From Monodelphis domestica (lineage: Eukaryota > Chordata > Mammalia > Didelphimorphia > Didelphidae), in NCBI RefSeq assembly GCF_027887165.1, contig NC_077232.1:5672410-5736409 (forward strand): DNA of 64,000 bases, in the 5' to 3' direction. This document shows, piece by piece, positions 11,941 through 24,580 of this stretch; within the stretch, counting starts at the first letter, position 1; the number at the start of each line of letters is the position of its first letter. The position numbers and the translations under genes are program-made. A model generated the notes under the pieces. It had not been told where the DNA came from and did not search any database. It saw nothing but the letters and a program-made list of their open reading frames with translations.

Positions 11941-14779
11941 AGAACTTGACATTAACTTAGCCCTTCCATTCACCCTTGTGACTGTATCAATAACCAATTT
12001 CCTCCATAGCTTTTCTTTTCCCAATTATCTTCCCATAAATTCACCCTCAGATGGCAATTCTCTCTAACCACGCTCCAGATTTAAAATACATTTAATTTCT
12101 ATTACTAACAATTCTTTCTAGGCTCCATCGTTCTTCCTAACTTCTTCTGATACTACTTTGACACAAACTAGCACTCTGGCATCTTTGCTGCAACTTCTCC
12201 AATGAACAGATGTTACTTTCAAACCTCTTAATTAACCAGGTAAAATGCTTCTATTTAAACTTTCCCACTTCGACTAACTTTGGGGACTAGCTCGGTCCTT
12301 TCTAGGTTCTCTACTTAAAGGGACTTTGCTCAGGGGAAATAAAATGGCCAGTTTTAGGTCTGCTTCAGAAATATTTTTAAGTCAATGAAAATGATGAGAA
12401 ACAATACTTATTCGGATCCAGTATCTTGGGGCTCCTTCGGATTTCTCCTAGAGATGGCTTCTTCAGGAATCCTTCAGATTCTAGGCTGCAGGAAAATCTG
12501 GTCCAGGCGTCTGGAGGTAAAACTTTAATAGGTTTTAATCCCTTCACCCACATTCCAGAACTGCGGTGGCAAAATACAGGACATCCCTAGAAATTTCGTA
12601 AAGAGTTTCCCAGGTGAGAAATTCCCTTCTCTATTAGCGGTCATGTGCCAATGATCATCAGAAATAATGCTCAAAAACCATTCGTTCTCTCCAATTAAAA
12701 AAAGAAAATCGGTTATCAGTATTCACTGGACTTCTAAAACAAAAATCCGTCTATTGGAATGGTTGCACTCTGGAAATTTACCTTTAAAATTCCAAATCAG
12801 GTTATAGTTCAGGAGCCTTTTACTTTTTCAAAAACTAAAAGCGGTAACATTTCCCTCCAAACACAAAACTTGGGGTTACTAAGGAAAAGCTTAAGAATGA
12901 CCTTTGACTCTGAATACCTAAACAATTCCTTTCCGTTTTCCTTTTTTTTCACTCTAATTTACTTTTGTCTCCAAATCTGCCTTTCTCTTAGGCTGCCTCA
13001 AACCACTTTGGCCTAAGGCTAAAGCCACGCCTAGAGAGGAAATTTGTTGGTCAGTTTAAAAGGTTCCGGGTTTCCTTCCGATTTAAAGCAAAGCCTTCCC
13101 TAGTATTTCCTGTCATTTACAATTCAATGACCAGTCAGGTCTGCAGTGGACCATCCTAAAAAGAACTTTCTTTACTCCAGAAGGCACACACATCTTGCTA
13201 TTTGAGAACAATTAACAGCTGGAAAAAAAAAAAAAGTGAAATTGTAGCCCTCAACCAATCAGGTTAATCCCTAGAACAAAAGGCAGCTCATTCCCAATGT
13301 TAGCTGCACTAGATACAAAATATTTCACACATTAACAAGACAAAACTTTGGGAATTAAAATGAGACCTTAAAGTTAAGGATTTCTGGACCTTCCTTTGCC
13401 TCCTGCTGGATATTCCCGTATCCAGATCGCAGCTCCGGTCGCGCCTCTTCAAACTTTGGGAGGAATTTCATCATTCACAACCTTCAGACGTTATTTGCTG
13501 ACGTTTAAATCACCAGCATTTGGAATTGTTGGCGGTCTCCACCTAAGAGGTCCATCAGACATACAATATAAGCAAAAGCCCACAGAAAAGTTTGAGAAGA
13601 AACCCAGAACTTCAGTTCTTCAGCTTCTGAGAAGCTCTTTCACACACTTTATGACCGGTTAAACCTCAAGCCCGGCATTAATTCATGAAGAAACTTTCTC
13701 CCTTTTAATCAACTTAAAGCAGTTACTCAGACCCTCTAGAGACCGCTCTGGCTCTCACACTCCAGCTCAGCTTCCCATTCAAAGCTTTCAGCCAGCCTTT
13801 CACGCATCCGCCCTGTACTAGCCCCGCTCTTCCTTCTCTTTCTACCATTCGCAGGTGCCTGCTCCATCACGTACGGAACAGGAACTCAGCAGCGGTCCCG
13901 TTGTGGGGTTCGCCGGGGCCTTCACGTGGCTGCCCGTTTGGTTCCTGATTAAAGAGGGGTTCGTTTGCCAAGAGTTTGGCTTACCTGAACCAATGGCGGC
14001 CCAGCTGAGTCCTGACTGAGCTCAGTGGGTTCTTGTGTGTCCCTCACGGCGGTGGTCAGGCTGGCTGGACGTTTAGGCAGCCATAACTTCAGCAGCGGCT
14101 GCTCGCCATATGTTAACGAGGAAGTAACAGAACTACTAACGAGTCAGAAAAGCCAAGGCTTGAGCAGCAGAGGGATGAGTCCAATTTGGCCCTTTACTCG
14201 GTCAGAGCCACAACCTTTACAGGGTGCACACCCTGGGCTCGGCCATGTTATCCCTGGGAGGGCCACATCGCTAGATGAGGACTCCGAGGAACAGAGGAAT
14301 TTGGGGGGCCTCTAGACCATCTGGGGAGTCCAGGGGCAGGGAAAGATGATGGACATCACTGGAGCTATAAGGAAATGGGAGGGTTCAAACTACACTGACA
14401 GGATGCAATCAAGCCTGGGAAAGAACCCTAGCTAGAGGCTGGGTGTGAGGGGAGGGGCTGCTTCCACTGGATACTAAAGGATGGTTCCTGCCCAGGTGTG
14501 GATCTTCTTGGGAAGGGTCTGATACAATAGGGGAGACACCTAAGACAAAGAGGGTCCTGAGCATCTGCTTATCTCACCCAACCAGGATTGTCATTTCCCT
14601 GAGGGTCCCCCACTCAGTCTGAAACTTCCAACTTGGGATTCCCTTCAGAGTAGATTCCAGGGGAACAGGGAACAAGGACAAGCTTTGGGGTCTCCAATCT
14701 ATAAGCTATTCCTGAAACTTGGGGTTCATCAGATCTCACTAGGTACCAAGTTTGGGGTTCCTAGATTCCATGTTGACAC

Positions 14780-15445
14780 AAGTCAAAGAAAAAACACTGC
14801 AAGCAGCCAGAAACAAAGAATTGGAGGCCTGAGGACCCACCTGGGAGTTAGCAGCCACCACCATAAAGGAACAGAGAACACGGAATATGACATTCCAGAA
14901 GAAGGATATAAATGTACAGAGTTGGTACAGAAGCAATTTCACTCAATAGGGAAAGAATAAGGAAAAGAGAGAATTGGAGAACATAAATTAAGAGAGGGAT
15001 TAGTACTAAGCAAAATAGACCACAAGGATCAGAAATATTTATAGCTTTTTTTTTTTTTTTTGAGGTGAGAGAGAATGTGAATCTCAGGACGTGCCAAATA
15101 ATTAGGGAATGGATGAACAAGTTATAGTATATAAATCTGATGGAATACTGTAAGAAATGATGAAGGGGATGGCTTTCAAGAAATCTGGGAAGACTTTTAT
15201 GGACAGTAAAATGAACAGAACCAAGAGAAGAATGTATACAATGACAACATCAGAACAACAAACAATTCTGAAAGACTTGGGAACTCTGATCAGCATAATA
15301 ACCAACCACAATTCCAGAAAAATAATGAAGAAACAGACTAGTCCTTCACTGATAGAGGGATGAGACTCAGAATGCAAAATGAGCAATAGATGTTTGTTTA
15401 TATATTTTCTTTTAGATATGGTCAATGCAAAAATTTATTTCGCTT
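14780..15445 (+). mobile_element. L1/HAL1-like remnant
   Basis: 14780-14900 resembles the C-terminal part of L1 ORF1 (ACTGCAAGCAGCCAGAAA, AATATGACATTCCAGAAG). 15060-15440 is L1 3' UTR-like (GAAATGATGAAGGGGATGGC, TGAACAGAACCAAGAGAAG). An ORF1-to-3'UTR join without ORF2 is what HAL1 elements show, but decay makes this uncertain. Confidence 0.55.
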
Positions 15446-15570
15446 AACTATACATGTTTATAAGAGAGGTTTTGTTTCTTTTATTTTCGATTGGCAGGTT
15501 TTGTAGTGGGTTAGGAAAGAGGGCAAATTTTTGCTGGTTGAAAAAAGTTTAATTCTAAAAAACAAATTAG

Positions 15571-15771
15571 AGTGAGCAACTTGGTGATCTAGGGGATACA
15601 GAGCCAGGCCTAGAGATGGTTCTGGGTTCAAATTTGACCTTAGACACTTCCTGGCTATATGACCCTGAGCAAGGCACTTAACCCCCATGGCCTAGCCCTC
15701 ACCACTCTTTTAACTTGGATGCAATACTTAGTGTTGACTCTAAGACTGAAGAAAGTGGGTTAAAAAAAAAA
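15571..15771 (+). mobile_element. Marsupial CORE-SINE
   Basis: GGTTCTGGGTTCAAATTTGA, then a CORE variant and a TAGTGTTGACTCTAAGACTG tail with an A-run. Flanked by AAACAAATTAGA / AAACAGATTAGA duplications. Confidence 0.85.
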
Positions 15772-15789
15772 AACAGATTAGAAGCATCC

Positions 15790-16175
15790 TGTCTCGGAAG
15801 AATTAATGGATCACAGGTGGAAGATTTCATTTGTCCCGCAAAGAATGATCAGTAACACCACTGGTGCTGTAAAAATGGAGGTTTGAACCCCAGACTTCAA
15901 TCCCCAGAATTCCCTATAATATCACCTGAATTCCCACCTGGGCTGAGAACAGAAATTGTATATAAACTGACTCTCCTCCTACTTCGGGTCTCTCTGCTTC
16001 CGCTTCTAAGCACACAGGTCTCCCTACCAGGCAGGCAAGATGTAGGTTGCACGTTCTTTTCTTATTTTGTATTTCCTTATTTCTTAATTCGAATAATCTT
16101 TAATAAACCTCATAAAATATAATACTTTTAGCAGAGAAACTAATAAACTAAATTTTAACTATAACAGGGCTATAG
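15790..16175 (+). mobile_element. Possible LTR remnant
   Basis: A TATA-like TGTATATAAACTG (about 15957) is followed some 140 bp later by AATAAACCTCATAAA (about 16101), the spacing expected for LTR promoter and polyadenylation signals. Ends not defined and family unknown. Confidence 0.35.
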
Positions 16176-17026
16176 GGAGAGAAATCGTACAGCAAGGATC
16201 AGAGTAGGAAGCGGAGAATAATATTCTGCCGGAGGACATCTTGGCCAAGAACCTGAAGTCTCAAGAACGCCTGGAGTTTTCCTTGTTGTCATCCACTTAA
16301 GGCAAATGACAAAGAAGAGAAGAGGTGAACTCTCTCGGACAGTGGGACCTGAGAAGGGGCCTTGGGCTTCTGGAGCCCAGCTCCAAGGGGAAGAAGGACA
16401 GGTTCCCGATCAGAGATGAAGTCCAGCGAACAAAGACCAGGAAGAGTGTATTTGCTGTGGGGTCCATGTTCACCTCCCTGCCTCCCAATAGAAGCTCCAG
16501 GAGGTGAGAACAATCACCCTCCCTTAGTATTCCCAGCACTTAGCATAGCTCCAGGCACATCATAAGAACTTAATAAAAGCTGGTCATTTTCTTAAGAAAG
16601 ACTTTCGTCTAAAAAAGACAGACCTGGGAAAAGATTGTCTATGTCTGTCTACCAAGAGAGAGACCAGAGCAAGTAGCTATGATGAAGGGGAAAGTGTAGC
16701 AGCTGAGATAGGACAAAAGACAAAACCCAACGAAGAAGCTGATGGTAAAACATCTGGCTGCAGATGGCTTCCTATAGAGGCCCAAAGACTAGACAAGGGT
16801 CAACAGGGAAGACTAAAGGTCCCAATTCAAGGAGGCAAAATCAGCCCAGCCATCACTGAAAGTGCAAAATCCAGGAGTGGAAGATGGCTCCAGAGGCTGT
16901 GCTGCTCCCTGGGGGTGGTCCTTCTCCCCAGAGTTTCCTTCCTTCCTGGCAGGTTTACCTCCTGTGCTGTGAGGCAAACCACTTCTTCAGAGGGTTTGAT
17001 CCTCCTGCCTAGGTATAACTCATATC
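16176..17026. other. Intergenic, no gene seen
   Basis: Contains an AGCACTTAGCATAGCTCCAG / CTTAATAAAAGC stretch (16525-16580) resembling the end of an ancient LINE. Otherwise unrecognised. Confidence 0.4.
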
Positions 17027-17210
17027 GACAGAGATAGAGAGATAGAGACAGAGAGAGACAGAGAGGGAGAGAGAGAGACACACAGAGAGAGAGAGAGACA
17101 GAGAGAGGGAGGAAGGGACAGAGACAGAGAAGGAGAGAGAGAGAGAGAGGGAGAGAAAGAGAGAGACAGAGACAGAGAGAGACAGAGACAGAAACAGAGA
17201 GGGAGAGAGA

Positions 17211-17305
<95 letters not shown>

Positions 17306-17400
17306 GGGAAGGAGAGAGGGAAAAGAGAGGGAGGAAGAGAGGGAGAGACAGAGACAGAGACAAAGAGAAAGAGACAGACAGACAGACAGAGAAGGAGAAG
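17027..17400 (+). repeat. (GA)n-rich purine tract
   Basis: GAGACAGAGA and pure GA runs. The longest pure stretch is at about 17209-17299. Confidence 0.95.
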
Positions 17401-17735
17401 TAAACTCTGACTCTATCTGTGTCTATCTCTGTATCTCTAGCTAATATTGTCCTCTTTGAGGTTTTCCTGTCTGTGTAAACTACTTGCCAAGGGGTGCATC
17501 TGCTTTGCTCTGGAAGTTTCCACGTGGGATTAGAATGTGCTCTCCCCTCCCCTTAGGCCCCAAGGGCACAGGAATGGAAACTGTCTTTCACCTCTCTATG
17601 GAGATCAAAACCTCTTCCTGAATTTCTACCTAATGCCAGCTTTAATTGTATCAATATGATTTAGCAGCCATCGAAGTCTTATTTTGTTCAGAAGGATAAA
17701 GTTATAGCCGTGGAAGCATGGTAAGCAATAGAGAG

Positions 17736-18738
17736 TGTAAACCTTAAAATTTCCCCGACCCTACTGTATAAGATTGGATTAAGACCATTCCCCATTTGGG
17801 CAGTGAACTCTACTTAAAGCAGGAATGTGAGAATTCTACTTTCCCTACTTGGGTCTGCCCTAGGGGAAGATAAAGTTGTAAACTCTTTTCTGAACAATGA
17901 AAAGTACTTAAACCCAGACTTTTCTTCAGCTAAGTACCTATAAAGGTCAAGCAACTTGTGAATTTACAAGGAACAAAGAACTGGAAAACTTACTCAGAGC
18001 TTTCCTGGTGTGAATTGCTCAAAAATCCACACCTTCTTAGGTGTGGACTAAGAATGGGCGGTCCTTTAGAAACATCTACAGTGATTGGTAGATGTAAGGC
18101 CTTAGGGGAGGTGACAGAGGAAATTTTGCCCTTAAAAATAAGAGCTCAGAGAGGAGCTGGAGCTGATTCTGAGGGAGCTCATTTTGAGAAGACTCATTCA
18201 GGGATCTCGATTTCTGACTCTCATTCTGGAGGAGAGCTCCTTGAGGAGCTCCTCTGAGGGGCTCTGTCCCTCTGGGGTAGTAGCTCTGGAGGCTCTTGAA
18301 AGAGGCCCTTTGAAGCAATCTCTGGCTGGAAGACTCTTTGAGGAAGGACGCTGGCCTGGTGTCACTAGTATCCTTGTTTAGTCAGACCTTGTGGTGAGTG
18401 TTAAAAAACTGACTGATCTCTCTCTTAAGGCTCAGGTCTAGGCCATATTGGCTTGAGGCCCTTCATACTTATTCCTTTCTTACTCTCTCTCTCTTTCTTT
18501 GATTACTCATTGTATTGTTAATTAAAATCTCTATAAAACCCAGTTGACTTGGGTATTTGAATAATTGGGAATATTTCCCTGGCGACCACCTTATATTTGA
18601 TTTTAAAACCCAAGACACTGTAGTGAAACATATTTCTGCGGTCAAACTTACTCACCCTCTCTTATATCTATCACAATTTATATCTTCCACTATTTTAACT
18701 CACTACAGTTTAAGACGTCAACCATTTTAAATCTCACA
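17736..18738 (+). mobile_element. Solo LTR, about 1.0 kb
   Basis: Starts TGTAAACCTTAAAATTTCC and ends ATCTCACA, flanked by a 4-bp duplication AGAG (17732-17735 and 18739-18742). Shares its start and 3' segments (ATTAAAATCTCTATAAAACC, GGCGACCACCTTATATTTG) with the nested LTR at 9116-10096 read on the minus strand. No internal region remains. Confidence 0.82.
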
Positions 18739-18746
18739 AGAGGACA

Positions 18747-19571
18747 AGGGCAGCTATGTGGCTCATTGGATAGAGACTCAAGGCTGGAAATGAGAGGTCC
18801 TGGGTTCAAATTTGGCCTCAGACACTTTACCTATGTGACCTTGGACAAGTCATTTTGTAGCATACCAGGCATGTTGGCATTTGGGAAGTATGATTGATGT
18901 ATTGATATTGTACTACCAGACACATGGTCAGACCTCTTGATGGTCCTTGTGTGATAGGAACCCTCCAACGCAGGGGCAAATCCTCAAATCCTCAAATCCT
19001 TGGGCTGGGTGTGCCTTGGCTTGGAGTACACTCATTTACAAGATGCTGGTTGGATTTAGCTCCACCTCTTTGTTTTCCTCACTGTCAATTGGCCAATGCT
19101 GAGACCTGTGCTGTGTCAGTATTCTTCTAACACCTCCCAATCCACATCTCAATAATGGGAGGCAGTGCTATTCTCCCTCTGGATTCCTGCTTCCTCCAGT
19201 TCTTCCTCCTAGCTCTCTCCTTATCTTTCCTAGAGATGCTAACCAGAAGTGCTTCCTATCTCGGAATTCTTCCCTCCCTGTTTTCTTATTCCTCAGGTGT
19301 TCCTTTAATTAACCTTCAAGGGAAAACATCATAAGGAGCTCGCGCCGCTCCCCATACTTTAACTCGTCTTTGAGTCTTCATTTATCACCCCTTTTCCTCT
19401 GGCTCCCCTCACCTTCTCAAGTTATAACTTCCCACAAAGGAAAATTATAGAACAACTGCTGGCCGGATTGTTATACATTTTACGCCGGTTACCTAGCCTT
19501 TATGGTTCTTCTGCCTTAGAACTAATACTTGGTATTGATTCTAAGAGAAGGTAATGGTTAAAAAAAAAAAA
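18747..19571 (+). mobile_element. CORE-SINE split by a solo LTR
   Basis: The head and CORE region are at 18747-18855 (GGGCAGCTATGTGGCTCATT ... GGACAAGTCATTT). The 3' part resumes at 19478-19571 (TACGCCGGTTACCTAGCC ... TTGGTATTGATTCTAAGAG, A-run). Together they make one ordinary SINE. Confidence 0.85.
18856..19477 (+). mobile_element. Solo LTR inserted in the SINE
   Basis: A 622-bp segment, TGTAGCATACC ... TTGTTATACA, lies exactly where the SINE is interrupted. ATTT/TTTT on the two sides is the probable 4-bp target duplication. Orientation is not settled. The 26.28-26.78 kb segment read on the minus strand starts with a similar TGTAGCAGTCC. Confidence 0.75.
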
Positions 19572-19574
19572 GCA

Positions 19575-19745
19575 ACAGAGAGGACAGTCTGGAAACCAAG
19601 AAATCTGGAGCCTTCCTGAATTCAAACCTGGTCTTAAAAACTTCCTAGCTGTGTGGCCCTGGACAAATCACTTAACCTTGTTTGCCTCAGTTTCCTCATA
19701 TGTAAAATGAACTGGAAAGGAAAGGGCAAACCATTCCAATGTCAT
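19575..19745 (+). mobile_element. CORE-SINE with RTE-type tail
   Basis: TCACTTAACCTTGTTTGCCT, CAGTTTCCTCATATGTAAAA, then GGGCAAACCATTCCAAT. The tail resembles the 3' ends of SINEs mobilised by RTE/BovB-type LINEs. Confidence 0.7.
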
Positions 19746-20099
19746 CCAATGCTATCATTTCTAATGATGTAATCCATGCTGTAATGTAGAGTAACCAGCG
19801 TAAAGGGGAGATGCCAGGCCTCAAATGGAGACAAAAGCCTAATGCTAATGAAGATTACAAGTTCAGAACTACAATTGCTGAAGGTGCCTGACAGAGCAAG
19901 TTTAAGGCTAAGGCTAAAACTGGGGAATACACTAACAATGATTAACTATACTAAACCTATAATTTAATTAAAACGAGCCTTATGACTACTAATAAAATGA
20001 TCGAGAAAGGGGGTAGGGAGTTTCACTCACAGGGGCTGGCATAGCATTTGGTCTGGGGGCGGAACCCAGGACTCCATCTCTAAAAGGTTCTCCGTCACT
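19746..20099. other. Intergenic, no gene seen
   Basis: AT-rich, unrecognised. Confidence 0.35.
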
Positions 20100-20900
20100 G
20101 GACTAGATGATAAACAATCAGATGGACTCCAATGACTGCAGAAAAAGCTTTTGACGAAGGACAACATCCATTTTGTTAAAAACACAGAACATGAGCTTCA
20201 GATAAATGGAGCTTTTAAGAAGATGACACCTGTTACACACCTAAAACCAAGAGTAAGCATTAAAGGTAATGGGGAGAAGCTAGAAGCCTTTCTGGTAAGG
20301 TCAGGAGTAAAGTAATGATGTCCGTTACCGCCATTAGTATTCAACACTCTCCTGGAATTGCTAGCTACAGCAATGAGCCAAGAAAAAGAAGTTGAAGAAA
20401 TAAGCATAAGCAATGAGGAAACAGTATCACTTTCTTGGCAGATGACATGATTTACTTAGAGACCCCAAAAGAGTAAACTGAAAGACTAGCCTCAACAATG
20501 AACAACTTCTGCAAAGTTACAGGATATAAAACAAACCCATACAAAGCATCAGTATTTGTATAAATTACCAATAACACTCACCAGAAAAAGAGAGAAAGAG
20601 AAATTCCATTCAAAATAACTACAGATAGCATAAAATACCTGCGAATTTACCTGCTAAGTCACACAAGAAGCCATATGGACAAAATTACAAAATATTGTTC
20701 ACAAAAATAAATATAAAGCTAAACAATCAAAGAAATAATTAATTGCTCCTGGGTAGGCCAACCCAATTCAATAAAAATGATAATACTACCTAAATTAATT
20801 TGCTTATTCAATGTCATACCAATTAAACTACCAAAGAGCTACTTTATAGAATTAGAAAACTATAACAAAATTCATCTTAGTGTTGATTTTAATACAAGAA
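20100..20900 (+). mobile_element. L1 ORF2 remnant (reverse transcriptase C-terminal part)
   Basis: Plus-strand translation shows decayed L1 ORF2 text: an ADDM-like segment near 20440, GYKTNPYKAS near 20520, IPFKITTDSIKYL near 20610 and [20 protein letters not shown] at about 20786-20845. It is joined at 3' to a simple repeat. Confidence 0.8.
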
Positions 20901-21622
<722 letters not shown>

Positions 21623-22020
21623 GATTTCAAAAAACCTGGAAAGACTTCTAAGATTTGATGAAAAGTGAGCAGCACCAGAATAAATCCATGCAGTGACAGC
21701 AATATTGTAAAGAAAATCACTGTGAAAGACTTACTCACTCTGATCAATCCAATGATGCACCCCAATTCTAAAGGACTCTGATGAACATACTATCTATCCA
21801 TCTCCAGCTGGAGAACTGATGGCCTCAGAGCCGAGACTGAAGCATATGCTTTTCCTCTTTCTTTTCTCCCTCTTGTAGAACATGGCTAAGGCAGACATAT
21901 GTCTTGCATGACATATGTGTGTGGGGGGGGTTGTTTCTTGCCTTCTTAATGGGTGGGAGAAGGGTAGAGGGAGGCAAAGAATTTGGAATATAAAATAAAA
22001 TTGAATTTTTAGGTCTCTAA
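21623..22020 (+). mobile_element. L1-type 3' UTR remnant
   Basis: GGAAAGACTTCTAAGATTTG, GAGCAGCACCAGAATAAATC, then TGCCTTCTTAATGGGTGGGA and AAAGAATTTGGAATATAAAA. Same family as 15130-15440. It probably belongs with the ORF2 remnant on the other side of the purine tract. Confidence 0.65.
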
Positions 22021-22039
22021 AAACTTTAAAAAATTCAAA

Positions 22040-22385
22040 ACAGAACCTGACAGTCAGGTGGACTCATTACTGCCGGCTGGCCAGGTTCCCAGAGCAGTCT
22101 TAATGATTTAATGTTCCAGAGAGAGGATGTCTCCAGGGGAGAGCCCCAGGGATCTGTGCTTGGCCCCGTGCCATTTAACTTCTTTATCAGGGCTCCGATA
22201 GGGCAGAGACGGCATCTCCTCCAACCTGCGGAAGGCGCACTGATGAGGGACGGAGCAGGTGCCAAAAGGACAGTCTCAGAGCACTGGGCTCAGTTGGATC
22301 AGGTGAAACTTGATGGGGATTCATGTAAAGTCTTCCATTTAGATTGAAAAAAATTGCGACTCTTCTACAACATCACGGAGGGCCC
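22040..22385 (+). mobile_element. CR1/L3-like LINE reverse transcriptase fragment
   Basis: Translates to GEPQGSVLGPVPFNFFI (22138-22190), a decayed version of the GVPQGSVLGPxLFNIFI motif of CR1-clade reverse transcriptases. The downstream GDSCKVFHLD also fits this LINE class. Confidence 0.7.
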
Positions 22386-22516
22386 AGATAACGTTGTTTG
22401 CCATCTCAGGGAGGGAGGAGGAGATGGAGAGAATTTGGAACCCACATTTTTGAAAAATGAAGGCTGAAAATTGTTTTTGCATGTAATTGGGGAAGATATA
22501 CATATATATGTATGTT

Positions 22517-22541
22517 CACACACACACACACACACACATAT
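22517..22541 (+). repeat. (CA)n microsatellite
   Basis: About twelve CA units. Confidence 0.9.
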
Positions 22542-22644
22542 TCAGTCTTGTGTGTCCGAGATAGGGGAAGAACAGAGAGAGAGCAGTTTATCAGAAAAAG
22601 ATATGATGGGTCCATTAAAAAAACCAATTGTGGTGGGAAGGAGG

Positions 22645-22840
22645 TGCAGCTAAGTAGCACAGTGGATAGAGAGCCAGGCCTGCAGACAGGAGGTCCTGGG
22701 TTCAAATTTGACATCAGACACTTCCCAGCTGAGTGACCCTGACCCATTGCCTAGCCCTTACCACTCTTCTTCCTTGGAACCAACACACAGTATTAATTAT
22801 AAGATGAAGTAAAGGGGTTAAAAAAGGGGAGGGGCAGCTT
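22645..22840 (+). mobile_element. Marsupial CORE-SINE
   Basis: Head GGTGCAGCTAAGTAGCACAG, B-box-like GGTCCTGGGTTCAAATTTGA, and a TATTAATTATAAGATGAAG tail. Confidence 0.85.
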
Positions 22841-22869
22841 CTAAGACAGAAGGTGTTTTTTTTTTTTAT

Positions 22870-23770
22870 GTAATTGAGATAATCACATGAAAAAGTGTTC
22901 TAAATCCCTCCTGATTAGAGAGATGCAAATCAAAACAACTCTGAGGTATCACCCTCACCTAGCAGATTGGCCAAAGTGACAGCAAAGGAAAATAAAGAAT
23001 GCTGGAGGGGATGTGGCAAAGTAGGGACACTAATTCATTGCTGGTGGAGCTGTGAATTGATCCAACCATTCTGGAGGGCAATTTGGAACTATGCCCAAAG
23101 GGCGATAAAAGACTGTCTGCCCTTTGACCCAGCCATAGCACTGCTGGGTCTGTACCCCAAAGAGATAATGGACAAAAAGACTTGTACAAGAATATTCATA
23201 GCTGCGCTCTTTGTGGTGGCCAAAAATTGGAAAATGAGGGGATGCCCTTCAATTGGGGAATGGCTGAACAAATTGTGATATATGTTGGTGATGGAATACT
23301 ATTGTGCTGAGAGGAATAATAAAGTGGAGGAATTCCATGTGAACTGGAAAGACCTCCAGGAAGTGATGCAGAGTGAAAGGAGCAGAACTAGGAAAACAGT
23401 GTACACAGACGGATACACTGTGGCACAATCAAATGTAACTGACTTCTCTACTAGCAGCCATGCAATGATCCAGGGCAATCCTGAGGGACTTATGGGAAAG
23501 ATGCTCTCCACATCCAGAGAAAGAACTGTGGGAGCAGAAACCCAGAAGAAAAACTTATGATCTATCACATGGTTATGGGTATGTGATCTGGAGTTTTGAT
23601 TTTAAAAGATGACTCTATTACAAATATGAATAATATGGAAATAGATTTTGAGTAATAAGATATGCATAAATCAGTGGAATTACTTGTCAACTCAGAGAAG
23701 AGGGAAGGAGAGAACATGAATCATGTAACTGTGGGAAAATATTGAAAAATAAATAAATATTTTTAAAAAT
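22870..23770 (+). mobile_element. 5'-truncated L1 (ORF2 end and 3' UTR)
   Basis: Includes AATGCTGGAGGGGATGTGGC and the translated WRAIWNYAQRAIKDCLPF segment. It continues to AACATGAATCATGTAACTG and an AATAAATAAATA tail. Strongly similar to 33300-34170. Confidence 0.9.
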
Positions 23771-23799
23771 AATGATTTCTAAAGTATGTAGAGCTTTGA

Positions 23800-23990
23800 G
23801 GGCCAGGTCTAGAGATGGGAGGTCCTAGGTTCAAATCTGGCCTCAGACACTTCCCAGCTGTGTGACCCTGGGCAAGTCACTTGACTCCCATTGCCTAGCC
23901 CTTACTACTCTTCTGCCTTGGAACTAATACACAGTTTTGACTCAGAGACAGAAGGTCAGGGTTAAAAAATAAATAAAAATTTTAAAAATT
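23800..23990 (+). mobile_element. CORE-SINE, 5'-truncated
   Basis: Starts within the head (GGCCAGGTCTAGAGATGGG) and carries GGTTCAAATCTGGCCTCAG, CORE and tail. Flanked by ATGTAGAGCTTT / ATGTAGAGTTTA. Confidence 0.85.
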
Positions 23991-24059
23991 ATGTAGAGTT
24001 TATCGGAGAAATAAAAATGATAGAACTTAAAAAATGTTTAACAACATAAATAGAACAGA

Positions 24060-24580
24060 GTTAATGTTAATATGTGCTTTTTCAAAGTCTGTAGCAGCAG
24101 CAGCAGGTTAGTGGCCCGTTTCTTTTTGAGTTTGGCATCCCTGCTCTCAAATACTCTTAGGCTCCGGGAAAGCCCAGTCCATCAGGGGACGATTCTCACT
24201 GTTGACAGTGTGCCTTCTTGTAACCTTCGCCCTTTGGCCAAGGAGAATAAGGTTAACCTCTTCTCAAGGACAACCTTCAAGGACTTGGAGACAGCAAGTG
24301 TTTGCCACATCCCCCCAGGCCCTAGGCCTTCTCTCCAGCTTAAATGGTCCCCGTTCTCTCAGTCCACCTGGCATGGCTTTAAGTCTCACTGCCTGGTCCT
24401 TGGTCACCTTCCTCTGGAGCAGACTCCGGCTCTTCAGCAGTCCTCTTGGATCAGCATCACTCCCATCACCAGCCAGGATCCTCCGGTTCTCTTACACTCT
24501 GGAGCAGGGATACAGCACCCTCTTCTATTCAGCCTAGAATTGTCATGTGGTTCTGGGCTTGTTTGTCTGTTTTTTTCTCA
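24060..24580. other. Intergenic, open frame of 170 codons judged spurious
   Basis: 24072-24584 is open on the plus strand but shows no family. 24395-24440 (GGTCACCTTCCTCTGG) resembles antisense CR1/L3-type LINE sequence. I see no gene. Confidence 0.4.

Larger units (their letters stand above)
8489..14778 (-). mobile_element. LTR element (provirus-like), young, internal region without recognisable genes
   Basis: Two LTR copies in direct orientation flank about 4 kb. The right copy is 14111-14778 (668 bp, TG...CA ends) and the left is 8489-10132, interrupted by a second LTR. Read on the minus strand, each LTR begins TGTCAACATGGAATC. A polypurine tract (complement of CCCCCCTTTT, 10133-10142) lies just inside the 3' LTR, which sets the orientation. 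By eye the LTRs differ at about 13 of roughly 660 positions (about 2%), suggesting an insertion a few million years old, depending on the rate. No gag, pol or env frame is visible between them, so the element looks non-autonomous or broken. The outer end of the left LTR is not cleanly defined. A CAAG on both flanks is a possible target duplication. Family not resolved. Confidence 0.8.

Noticed and set aside
13860-14108. GC-richer segment with frames next to the right LTR, considered as a gag start
   Set aside because: Only a 96-codon frame that runs into the LTR, with no retroviral protein motif. Treated as leader sequence of the LTR element.
23089-23278. Apparent small genes encoding WRAIWNYAQRA-like peptides, repeated at 33350-33646
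   Set aside because: Shared L1 ORF2 C-terminal remnants at two truncated insertions, not host genes.
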